DNA of 6,419 bases, taken from assembly GCA_964553745.1 (NCBI GenBank), contig CAZKLD010000031.1, forward strand, positions 1 through 6,419, in the 5' to 3' direction. Shown one piece after another: positions 1 to 5,081 of this stretch (the first letter of the stretch is position 1; each line of letters begins with the position of its first letter). The translations under genes were made by a program, and so were the position numbers. The stretch is from STC-113 sp964553745. Its GTDB lineage: Bacteria; Patescibacteriota; Gracilibacteria; BD1-5; UBA2023. The notes beneath the pieces were generated by a model. It worked only from the letters and a program-made list of their open reading frames with translations, was not told the DNA's origin and did no database searches.

Positions 1-80
1 TGCTGGTAGCGAGAATGATGAAGCCCTTCCGCTCCGCACGGGTCCATGAATAATGCAGTAACCCATCCGCCCTCTGGGCA

Positions 81-101
81 CCTTCCCTAAATTAGGGAAG
101 G
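81..101. repeat. 10-bp near-perfect palindrome (hairpin)
   Basis: CCTTCCCTAA (81-90) and TTAGGGAAGG (92-101) are perfect inverted arms around one base. Both strands could form the hairpin. It lies just outside the left repeat arm at 111-140 and is typical of small dispersed intergenic palindromes. Confidence 0.7.
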
Positions 102-110
102 ATAATTTAT

Positions 111-140
111 GATTAATCATTCGCTATCACAACCCCTAGC
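111..140 (-). repeat. Outer end of the dispersed repeat, left copy
   Basis: The reverse complement matches 4837-4866 at 26 of 30 positions; the shared core is GTGATAGCGAATGATT. With the CATTGG end at 264-270 it brackets a unit of about 160 bases whose middle (141-263) does not match the middle copy. Confidence 0.75.
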
Positions 141-366
141 GGGCCGAGGCACGAGGCGGGTAGCGTACTGGAACAATTGAGATGCGTTCAAGAGGGGTTT
201 GGGGGCGGAATCGTCCGCGAAACCTCCTTATCTGTGACATCCTGTAAGATGGCGTTTCCGACACCAATGGTTTTTGCTACTTTTTTGCATAAAAAAGTAT
301 GAGATGTGTATATCATTAATGATTGATGATTAAGATGAAGGATGAAATAATGATTAATGAAACTGG

Positions 367-387
367 ATTCCCGATCAAGCCGGGAAT
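367..387. repeat. GTCATTCCCG-type hairpin repeat (inside left inverted repeat)
   Basis: ATTCCCG (367-373) and CGGGAAT (381-387) flank a seven-base loop. It corresponds to the hairpin at 6259-6278, where the loop differs. Confidence 0.8.
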
Positions 388-432
388 GACAAAATAGTTT
401 ATGAATGCGCGATGATTAATGAACCTGGACTT

Positions 433-446
433 GCCTGCCGGCAGGC
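433..446. repeat. GCCTGCCGGCAGGC palindrome
   Basis: A perfect 14-base palindrome inside the left inverted repeat. The right copy keeps the inner CTGCCGGCAG (6202-6211), with a one-base change breaking the outer pairs. Such G+C-rich palindromes stand out against the A+T-rich surroundings. Confidence 0.7.
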
Positions 447-558
447 AGGTTGCCAAACTTCGTTCTCAATGACGAGACATTGATCGATAAGATAGATTTC
501 CGGGTTCAGCCCCGAGGATGACAATAGAAAGAAGTCAAGATGAATATAGCATTCAAGA

Positions 559-586
559 TTGATTAATGAGCCCAAATATCTATAAT
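559..586 (+). promoter_or_regulatory. Candidate sigma70-type promoter for the HD gene
   Basis: TTGATT (559-564), a 16-base spacer, then a consensus TATAAT (581-586). Predicted transcription start is near 593, giving a leader of about 60 bases before ATG 655. It is the only good promoter-like pair found between the left repeat and the gene. Confidence 0.5.
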
Positions 587-592
587 TACTGC

Positions 593-640
593 AGTTTTGA
601 TAAAACTCCATCTTTAATATAAGAAAGATGATTATTTTTT
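593..640 (+). promoter_or_regulatory. Leader hairpins with T-rich tail before the HD gene
   Basis: Two short hairpins follow the predicted start: AGTTTT (593-598) with AAAACT (602-607), then CATCTTT (609-615) with AAAGATG (624-630). The second runs into ATTATTTTTT (631-640). This has the outline of a weak terminator, so it could be a leader attenuator. The stems are A+T-rich and may be chance. Confidence 0.25.
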
Positions 641-654
641 AATCCCCGAAGATT

Positions 655-1803
655 ATGATATGAAATTTGCTGAAACTTATGCTGACAAGCTGATTGTCTA
701 TGAAAAGATGGAATAATTATCCAAGGATAGAATCTGTTTCTTTGCTTGATAATCTGGGTTTTTCCCTCCATACCGCCTTGTTTCTGGCTCATCTTGAGGA
801 GTCGCAATGAAATAAAGTGGATAAGGAATTCATCATAAAGAGAATGCTTTTCAATTCCTTCAAGAGACTCATCTTGTCCGACATAAATTCATGAACCAGA
901 GACTATGTGGATAAACAAGACAGAGACATACTTCTGAAGATCGAAAATAAAGCTATAAAATATATCCTTTCGCTTGAATGACCCGATTATATAAGAGAAG
1001 ATATCAGAGATACATTATACAATGAGACAAAGGAACTGGAGCTCAGGATCATAAGCGCTAGCAAGAAATATGCCGGATACAGAGAATGCATGGTCAATGA
1101 GAGGGTTTTTCCTGATATCTATGATATCTCAATGGAAAACATAAAAATCAGCCTTGAAGAAAAATGCAAAGAGCTTCCAAGCCTTGATATGCTTCTGAAA
1201 AGCGAGAATTACAATAAATACCTTTCTCAGATAAGGAGACTGACGCATTCCATGAGGTGGAATCAGAGAAATAGGATATATCCGATTTCAGTCATGTCTC
1301 ATCTGGTCATCATAACTTTTATAACTTATGTCATGACTAGCATAGAAAATCGGAACTGAAAGGATTTTGATATGCTCGATAATCTCATGAGAGCAATTTA
1401 TCATGATATTCCCGAATCTATAACATGAGATATAATCACACCTACAAAAAAAGCGGTTCCAGGATTCTCTGAAGTCCTAGAAAAGGTGGAGATAAATATG
1501 ATGGATGATTTCTTTTTCTACTATATTTCACCTGAATACAAAAAAGAGATTTTTGATTACATGCTGAATCCTTTCCATTGAGAGGTTTGAAAATTCGTAA
1601 AGTATGCAGATATAATAAGCGCCTTTATGGAAGCAAAAGTTGAGTATAATAATGGTTGAATGAATTTTGAAGAAATCCACAGAAGGCTAAAAAAACAATT
1701 GAATGCCTATAATATGAAAAGCATAGATTATTTCCTTAAAGACTGACTGGACAGTTTTGATGAAAAATCAAGCGGTGATCCTCATCTGGCCGAATTAAAT
1801 TAA
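655..1803 (+). CDS. Tandem YfbR-like HD-domain phosphohydrolase (382 aa, UGA=Gly)
   Basis: Read with UGA as Gly (11 UGA codons) this is an uninterrupted frame. The C-terminal half (about 195-375) is a YfbR-type HD domain, a metal-dependent 5'-deoxynucleotidase family of cytoplasmic nucleotide metabolism. It has R201-W202, His216, His250-Asp251 with the motif YHDIPESITGDIITPTK, and Asp319 in KYADII. Gly258 of TGD is a UGA codon. The N-terminal half (about 5-180) aligns to the same fold (RW at 18-19, VSLLDN at 28-33, then 63-85 against 246-268) but replaces all four metal ligands with N33, N67, S68 and S136. It is therefore probably a degenerate partner domain. E. coli YfbR is about 200 aa and acts as a homodimer, so this looks like a fused pseudo-dimer. 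Start: ATG 655 is the first ATG after an in-frame TAA at 640 and puts RW at the YfbR-like distance from the N-terminus; ATG 679 and ATG 700 are alternatives. No clear Shine-Dalgarno. Exact substrate unknown. Confidence 0.9.
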
Positions 1804-1924
1804 TGAAAAAGCCTATATTTATCGCCTCCTGAAGTCTTGTTGCGAAAGAGGATTAGGAAAGAAACGGATTTTCATATTTATGATTAAAATCTCTTACTTT
1901 ACAATACATTCAGGATAAAAAAGT

Positions 1925-1952
1925 TTGCAAATTATTAAAAATATGCTTTAAT
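1925..1952 (+). promoter_or_regulatory. Candidate extended -10 promoter in the HD/Imm intergenic region
   Basis: TTGCAA (1925-1930), a 16-base spacer, then TTTAAT (1947-1952) preceded by TG one base upstream (1944-1945), an extended -10 arrangement. The predicted start is near 1958-1960, at the beginning of a structured tract. It could serve a small RNA or a long leader of the Imm-like gene. Confidence 0.45.
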
Positions 1953-1957
1953 CCTGT

Positions 1958-2065
1958 AAAGCCTCAACTAACAATTTTCATTATGTCCAACGCGGGATTA
2001 AGTAATGAAACGAGCTTCATCCATAATCGGATCAGGGCTTTTTTATTGCTTTTTTGTTGTTAGTT
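1958..2065 (+). ncRNA. Candidate structured RNA or regulatory leader upstream of the Imm-like gene
   Basis: The tract begins where the upstream promoter should start transcription. AAAGCCT (1958-1964) can pair with GGGCTTT (2035-2041), directly followed by more T, a terminator-like closing stem. Inside it GATTA (1996-2000) pairs with TAATC (2024-2028) around ATGAA (2004-2008) and TTCAT (2016-2020). Two further perfect matches compete: AACTAACAA (1966-1974) with TTGTTAGTT (2057-2065), and GGGATTA (1994-2000) with TAATCCC (2070-2076). Mutually exclusive pairings suggest a switch or pseudoknot. I recognise no known RNA family (not SRP RNA, tmRNA, 6S or RNase P). Confidence 0.3.
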
Positions 2066-2170
2066 CCCATAATCCCATTAACAGTACAGATTTCTCCTGA
2101 TTTTTATAAGCGTCAATCTCCTCTCCATTCTGCTATCCTATACTGAATTTAAATACAAATAAGAATGATT

Positions 2171-2575
2171 ATGAAAAAAATAATTTCAGCATTGTGTCTT
2201 TGGATTGCAATTTTTGCCAGTGCAAATGCGACTATACCTTGAAGCTCATGAGATAAGGCCCTGGAATTCAGCAATTCTTCAGTGAGTTCTTCTGATCTGA
2301 AAAATAAGGGATTAACATACGAAGATCTCATCGTCATTTATGACAAATACATTTGGAAAGCGATAATTATCTCGGTAATCATTTATTTCATCCCGACATA
2401 CATAGTGATATTCAGGGGTGAGATCAGCAGTAAGTATGGAGTGATCTTTTTAAATTTATTTTTCTGATGGTTTTTTGTGACCTGGTTTATCGCACTTTTT
2501 TTGGCTCTAGTAAAAAATTCACCAGAAGATGGCAATGATAATAAGCGTATTCAGAATAACGGAACTATTTTATAA
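2171..2575 (+). CDS. Superinfection-immunity (T4 Imm-like) membrane protein, 134 aa
   Basis: With three UGA codons read as Gly the frame runs to TAA. Residues 1-20 form a Sec-type signal peptide: KK, a hydrophobic core, and an ASANA cleavage-like end. Residues 21-60 are polar and Ser-rich, probably extracytoplasmic. Two membrane helices follow, about 62-81 and 91-114. Motifs YFIPTYIVIFRG (72-83) and IFLNLFFGW (92-100) with a following W..AL match the superinfection-immunity family (PF14373), named for phage T4 Imm, which blocks injection of superinfecting phage DNA. Gly99 of the GW motif is a UGA codon. Chromosomal members are common and mostly uncharacterised, so an anti-phage role is inference. 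The signal peptide plus linker is an N-terminal extension beyond the minimal two-helix protein. The next gene starts 14 bases later, suggesting co-transcription. An in-frame ATG at 2165 is the alternative start. Confidence 0.85.
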
Positions 2576-2589
2576 ATAACTTCTCTAAT

Positions 2590-3321
2590 ATGAACCTCAC
2601 TTTCATAGATACTGAAACAACTTGAATCAAGGATGAGGATGTCATAATTCAACTGTGACTGATTAATGAAATTGATTGAGAATTTGTCACAGGGATCAAT
2701 TCATACTTTAATAATTGAAGCAGGAAAATTTCTCTTATCTCAAAAGCAACCCATTGAATACTGGAAGATGCGATTATGCATCTTCCAGTTTTTTCTCCTG
2801 AAGTTCCCGAATACAAGACGCTCGAAGAGCTGAATCCAAAGACGATATTTGTCGGGCACAATGTAGTGTTTGATATCAGCATGATTTCAAAATTCTGACT
2901 CAAAATCGAAAAATACATCGACAATCTCCAGATTGCAAAACACCTTCTGCAGGAAGAGGAGGAGAAATTCGAAAATAGCTATAGGCAGGAAGTGCTGAAA
3001 TATTATCTGATGGAAAAATGAATCTCCTTCCCTGAAGCAAAAGCGCACGATGCGATGGGCGATGTCCAGATTGCAAGAGTTATCTTTAAACATTTCTTCG
3101 ATCTGATCGGCAAAAGATATGATCTGAATTCAAATGATGCGATAATCTCAAAAATGCTTGAATTAAGTGGCTCGCCAATATTACTGCTAAAATTCAATTT
3201 CGGAAAGTACAAATGAACAACTTTTGAAGAAGTCGCATGGAATGATCTCTCCTATATTGATTGGCTTTATAGGAATAGCCAGGATGAAAACATCCGCTTC
3301 ACGTGCGGAAAATACTTATAA
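2590..3321 (+). CDS. DEDDh 3'-5' exonuclease (DnaQ-like) with ExoX-type C-terminal domain, 243 aa
   Basis: The frame has eight UGA=Gly codons. Exo I motif is FIDTETTG, with D7 and E9 as metal ligands and Gly12 encoded by UGA. Exo II is VGHNVVFDI at 88-96, with Asp95. Exo III is AHDAMGDVQ, with His153 and Asp158. This is the complete DEDDh catalytic set of the DnaQ/RNase T/ExoX group, which removes nucleotides from 3' ends of DNA or RNA. The C-terminus, about 202-243 (FGKYKGTTFEEVAWND...YIDWLY...CGKYL), matches the small ExoX-like C-terminal domain; Gly209 is also UGA. The absence of polymerase or helicase domains suggests a free-standing repair or processing exonuclease rather than a polymerase subunit. 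The start is secure, since the first catalytic strand begins at residue 4. It follows the Imm-like gene by 14 bases. No Shine-Dalgarno is seen. Substrate (DNA or RNA) cannot be told from sequence. Confidence 0.93.
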
Positions 3322-3335
3322 TTGCAAAAGCTTTG

Positions 3336-3363
3336 TTGAAAAAATGGTGCATAGGCATATAAT
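3336..3363 (+). promoter_or_regulatory. Promoter for the SRPBCC gene
   Basis: TTGAAA (3336-3341), a 16-base spacer and a consensus TATAAT (3358-3363) lie in the 69-base gap between the exonuclease stop and ATG 3391. Predicted start is near 3370, leaving a leader of about 20 bases with no Shine-Dalgarno. No terminator is visible in the gap, so read-through from the Imm/exonuclease unit is also possible. Confidence 0.55.
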
Positions 3364-3390
3364 TATAGGTTATCATTTAACGCAATCAAA

Positions 3391-3831
3391 ATGGCAAGAT
3401 TATTTATAGACAAGAAAGTCGAAATAAATGCCCCGCCTGCAATGGTGTGGGATGTTCTGACAAAGAGCGAATATACGAACCAATGGGCTAAAGAATTCTG
3501 ATGAAATATGACAGTAGTCTCTGATTGGAAGCTAGGAAGTCCTGTGTTATGGAAAAATCCCGAATGAAAAGTAGAAGTCGAAGGCAATGTTACAATGGTC
3601 AATCCATGAGTTTTCTTAAGATTCACAGTCTTCGATGTTTCTACGTGAAGAATTGAGGTTTCTGATGATGATGGGATTACTTTTGAACTTGAAGATAGGG
3701 GAGATAAGACATTGCTTCATCTTACTCATGGTGATTTCTCAGTCATGGATGAAGGACAGAAATTTTATGATATGACCCTAGAGTCCTGGGAAAGCGTATT
3801 GCCGAAAATAAAGGAATTATCGGAAATGTAG
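3391..3831 (+). CDS. SRPBCC / AHSA1-like ligand-binding protein, 146 aa
   Basis: The frame has five UGA=Gly codons (G37, G38, G59, G73, G86) and ends in TAG, the only TAG stop among the six genes. The pattern is that of the START/Bet v 1-like helix-grip fold: an opening strand DKKVEINAPPAMVWDVLT (7-24), then YTNQWAKEF (28-36), a WKLGSPVLW segment (46-54) of the 'W.vGs...w' type, strands with E.EG.V...NPG (62-73), and a C-terminal helix (about 120-143) with the W near its middle that is typical of AHSA1-like proteins. Such proteins bind small hydrophobic ligands, or in some cases partner proteins; ligand and role are not predictable. It is soluble, with no signal peptide. A TTGAAA-N16-TATAAT promoter ends 27 bases before the ATG, so it probably starts its own transcript, and the zinc-ribbon gene follows after 30 bases. 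Confidence 0.9.
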
Positions 3832-3838
3832 GTTTGCA

Positions 3839-3844
3839 TATACT
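3839..3844 (+). promoter_or_regulatory. Possible -10 box before the zinc-ribbon gene
   Basis: TATACT lies in the 30-base gap before ATG 3862. No convincing -35 box is present, and the spacing equally fits co-transcription with the SRPBCC gene. Confidence 0.2.
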
Positions 3845-3861
3845 TTTTTAGCCTATTTGAT

Positions 3862-4539
3862 ATGAAGAAATGTATCGCGTGCGATGAGCTCATATGAACT
3901 GAAGCTCTTGTATGTATTTATTGCTGAGAATCTCTGACGCCGGTAATCATGGAGGATGGAGATTTCATAATCATTCCTGAACATAATTATGAGAAGAAAT
4001 TCACTGCATGGACCGATAATAAACATATTTACAAGGACTTTCTGCCGATATTCTGATGGACAATCATTAAGGAGGAGCCAGTCGCGATTAAGCCCATGAA
4101 AGTCTGGTCATGAATCTCACGTGAATGAGAGCCGATAGAGACATTCAAGCATAAGACCAAATTCATCATAAAAAGGAAAAAATCCACCGTTAAGCCTGAA
4201 ATAAAAGAAATCGAATCTGACTTTTTCAAGAATCTCCTCTGGGTGAGTGCAAAGAAATTCAGGAGAACATACTGAACCGACTGCCTGATCGCCCTATTGC
4301 TAATGCTCTGATTTCTTCAATTATATTATGGGTTTTTGATAATGGGAATCCCCTATACTCTGTTGGCATTTTCAGCCGCGCTCCTGATATATCACATAGA
4401 GCATATCTCAGCCAAAGCCAAAAGATTTGAACAAAAGCGCAATTCTGCCTACAAAAAATTCATTAAGTACGTCCAAGAGCTAAGGAAAATCATCAGATCA
4501 GATGTGCTCGATAAATATGCGGAAGTAAGGGAGGATTAA
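3862..4539 (+). CDS. Zinc-ribbon membrane protein of unknown function, 225 aa
   Basis: The frame holds seven UGA=Gly codons (12, 22, 65, 84, 89, 138, 150) and ends in TAA. The N-terminus is a compact zinc ribbon, C4-x2-C7-x10-C18-x2-C21 followed by a UGA-encoded Gly22. Residues 30-130 are mixed, with a basic stretch (about 93-105), and match no family I recognise. Two hydrophobic segments, about 141-161 and 163-178, form a probable membrane hairpin with a very short turn. The tail (180-225) is charged, rich in Lys/Arg/Glu and probably helical or coiled. The expected topology is zinc ribbon and tail both in the cytoplasm. An N-terminal zinc ribbon with membrane anchors is a common bacterial arrangement of unclear role. 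The start is the only ATG after the in-frame TAG at 3829; the ribbon begins at residue 4. It lies 30 bases behind the SRPBCC gene. I do not assign a function. Confidence 0.87.
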
Positions 4540-4612
4540 TGGAAGCCCTCACCCCCAGCCCCTCTCCCGAAAGGCGAGGGGGATTCTCCCCATTAATAAT
4601 TATCATACCGTC

Positions 4613-4633
4613 ATCCTGAACTTGATTCAGGAT
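4613..4633. repeat. GTCATCCTGAA-type hairpin repeat
   Basis: ATCCTGAA (4613-4620) and TTCAGGAT (4626-4633) are perfect 8-base arms around five bases. The same unit recurs at 4897-4917, also preceded by CCGTC and followed by CC, so the two are copies of one REP-like element. Confidence 0.8.
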
Positions 4634-4657
4634 CCACCCCATTAATCATTATCCATC

Positions 4658-4750
4658 AATGATTTTAACATCCGACTTTTTTATGCAAAAAAGTAGCAAA
4701 AACCATTGGGGACCGGCAGAGACTCACTCCGCTACGCTCCGTATTGGCTC
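4658..4750 (+). repeat. Dispersed repeat, middle copy (direct repeat of 6327-6419)
   Basis: It matches 6327-6419 at 91 of 93 positions; the differences are at 4674 (G versus A) and 4703 (C versus G). It includes the ACTTTTTT/AAAAAAGT hairpin at 4675-4694, which is also present inverted at 279-298. An open frame that crosses it (from 4659) is low-complexity repeat translation, not a gene. Confidence 0.92.
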
Positions 4751-4836
4751 CGGCTCCGCCTCCGCTGACAGACTGCTCGTCCCCAAACCCCTAGTTATAA
4801 GGAGGACTTTTTTTATTCCTCCGCTTCGCTGCGGCT

Positions 4837-4866
4837 GCTAGGTGTAGTGATAGCGAATGATTGATT
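4837..4866 (+). repeat. Outer end of the dispersed repeat, middle copy
   Basis: Matches the inverted tract at 111-140 at 26 of 30 positions. It closes the middle repeat unit that begins near 4658, giving a total of about 209 bases. Only the ends are shared with the left unit. Confidence 0.75.
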
Positions 4867-4896
4867 GTTACGTCGTCCTGAACGCCCATGTCCGTC

Positions 4897-4917
4897 ATCC
4901 TGAATTCATTTCAGGAT
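4897..4917. repeat. GTCATCCTGAA-type hairpin repeat, second copy
   Basis: ATCCTGAA (4897-4904) and TTCAGGAT (4910-4917) repeat the arms of 4613-4633 with a different five-base loop. Conserved arms with a changed loop suggest selection for, or copying of, the hairpin. Confidence 0.8.
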
Positions 4918-5025
4918 CCATATCATTATTCATTGTCATTTCGACCGTGAGCGGAGAAATCTAATCACTAGATTGAGTCAAATTTTATTCCCCTAATTCA
5001 AGAGGGGGAATATGAAAATTCATTT

Positions 5026-5054
5026 TTGCTTTAAATTAAACTTTATGTTAGAAT
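5026..5054 (+). promoter_or_regulatory. Extended -10 promoter for the diguanylate cyclase gene
   Basis: TTGCTT (5026-5031), a 17-base spacer and TAGAAT (5049-5054) with TG one base upstream (5046-5047). The predicted start is near 5061, giving a leader of about 20 bases before ATG 5082 with no Shine-Dalgarno. Confidence 0.6.
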
Positions 5055-5074
5055 TATTCTTAATATGAATAATT
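5052..5074. promoter_or_regulatory. Inverted repeat over the cyclase promoter/leader, possible operator
   Basis: AATTATTC (5052-5059) and GAATAATT (5067-5074) are perfect 8-base inverted arms separated by seven bases. They overlap the end of the -10 box and the predicted transcription start and stop seven bases before ATG 5082. This is well placed for a dimeric repressor. A leader hairpin is less likely, because the predicted start lies inside the spacer and the left arm would mostly not be transcribed. Confidence 0.4.
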
Positions 5075-5081
5075 TTCATGC

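Larger units (their letters stand above)
264..477 (-). repeat. Long inverted repeat, left copy
   Basis: Read on the - strand this tract matches 6169-6378 almost throughout, with small differences. The order of parts is TCTCGTCAT, GAACGAAG, the CTGCCGGCAGGCA palindrome, GTCCAGGTTCATTAATCATCGCGCATTCATAAACTATTTTGTCATTCCCG, a short hairpin loop, GGGAATCC, ATTAATCA-rich DNA, and the ACTTTTTT/AAAAAAGT hairpin ending at CATTGG. All six genes lie between the two copies. Confidence 0.88.
1..654. other. Noncoding repeat-rich region left of the HD gene
   Basis: No protein gene is supportable here under table 25. It holds a near-perfect hairpin (81-101), an inverted repeat arm (111-140), a core segment not shared with the other copies (141-263), the long inverted repeat 264-477, a degenerate hairpin repeat near 497-525 (on the - strand GTCATCCTCGGGG...CCCGG) and the HD-gene promoter. 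A 19-codon open tail at 2-61 is too short to call. Confidence 0.6.
1804..2170. other. Intergenic region, HD gene to Imm-like gene
   Basis: These 367 bases hold no supportable protein gene on either strand, even with UGA read as Gly. They contain the extended -10 promoter at 1925-1952, the structured tract at 1958-2065 and, near the gene, TATACT at 2139-2144, which could be a -10 box giving a leader of about 20 bases for the Imm-like gene; no convincing -35 box accompanies it. Confidence 0.6.
4540..5025. other. Noncoding repeat-rich region between zinc-ribbon and cyclase genes
   Basis: From left to right it holds a C/G-rich hairpin (CCCCTC 4560-4565 with GAGGGG 4576-4581) that could act as a weak end structure for the zinc-ribbon transcript, a GTCATCCTGAA hairpin (4613-4633), the dispersed repeat (4658-4866) with GGCTCC-type hexamer runs (4746-4765), a second GTCATCCTGAA hairpin (4897-4917), and a GTCATTTCGACC...GGAGAAATCT tract (4935-4961) that resembles intergenic repeats common in many bacterial genomes. 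I see no gene. Confidence 0.65.

Noticed and set aside
2..61. C-terminal end of a gene entering from the left (19 codons, one UGA, then TAA)
   Set aside because: Too short to show any family signature, and other frames are equally open. The adjoining DNA is repeat-like.
495..515. tRNA T-arm-like GGTTCAGCCCC
   Set aside because: No cloverleaf can be built around it; it belongs to a degenerate GTCATCC hairpin repeat. No tRNA, including tRNA-Gly(UCA), is seen in the window.
1803..1856. 17-codon frame overlapping the HD-gene stop
   Set aside because: Too short, no recognisable features, no ribosome binding site.
1983..2063. 26-codon frame ending in a hydrophobic FLLLFCC tail
   Set aside because: It coincides with the structured, T-rich tract; its hydrophobic end comes from the T runs. 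A tiny leader peptide cannot be excluded but nothing supports it.
4659..4841. Open frame of 60 codons on the + strand
   Set aside because: It lies wholly within the dispersed repeat, is low-complexity (Ser/Ala/Arg-rich from GGCTCC-type runs), and the matching right copy is noncoding repeat as well.
4540..5025. CRISPR array
   Set aside because: Repeats here are palindromic and irregularly spaced, differ in type, and have no uniform spacers or cas genes.
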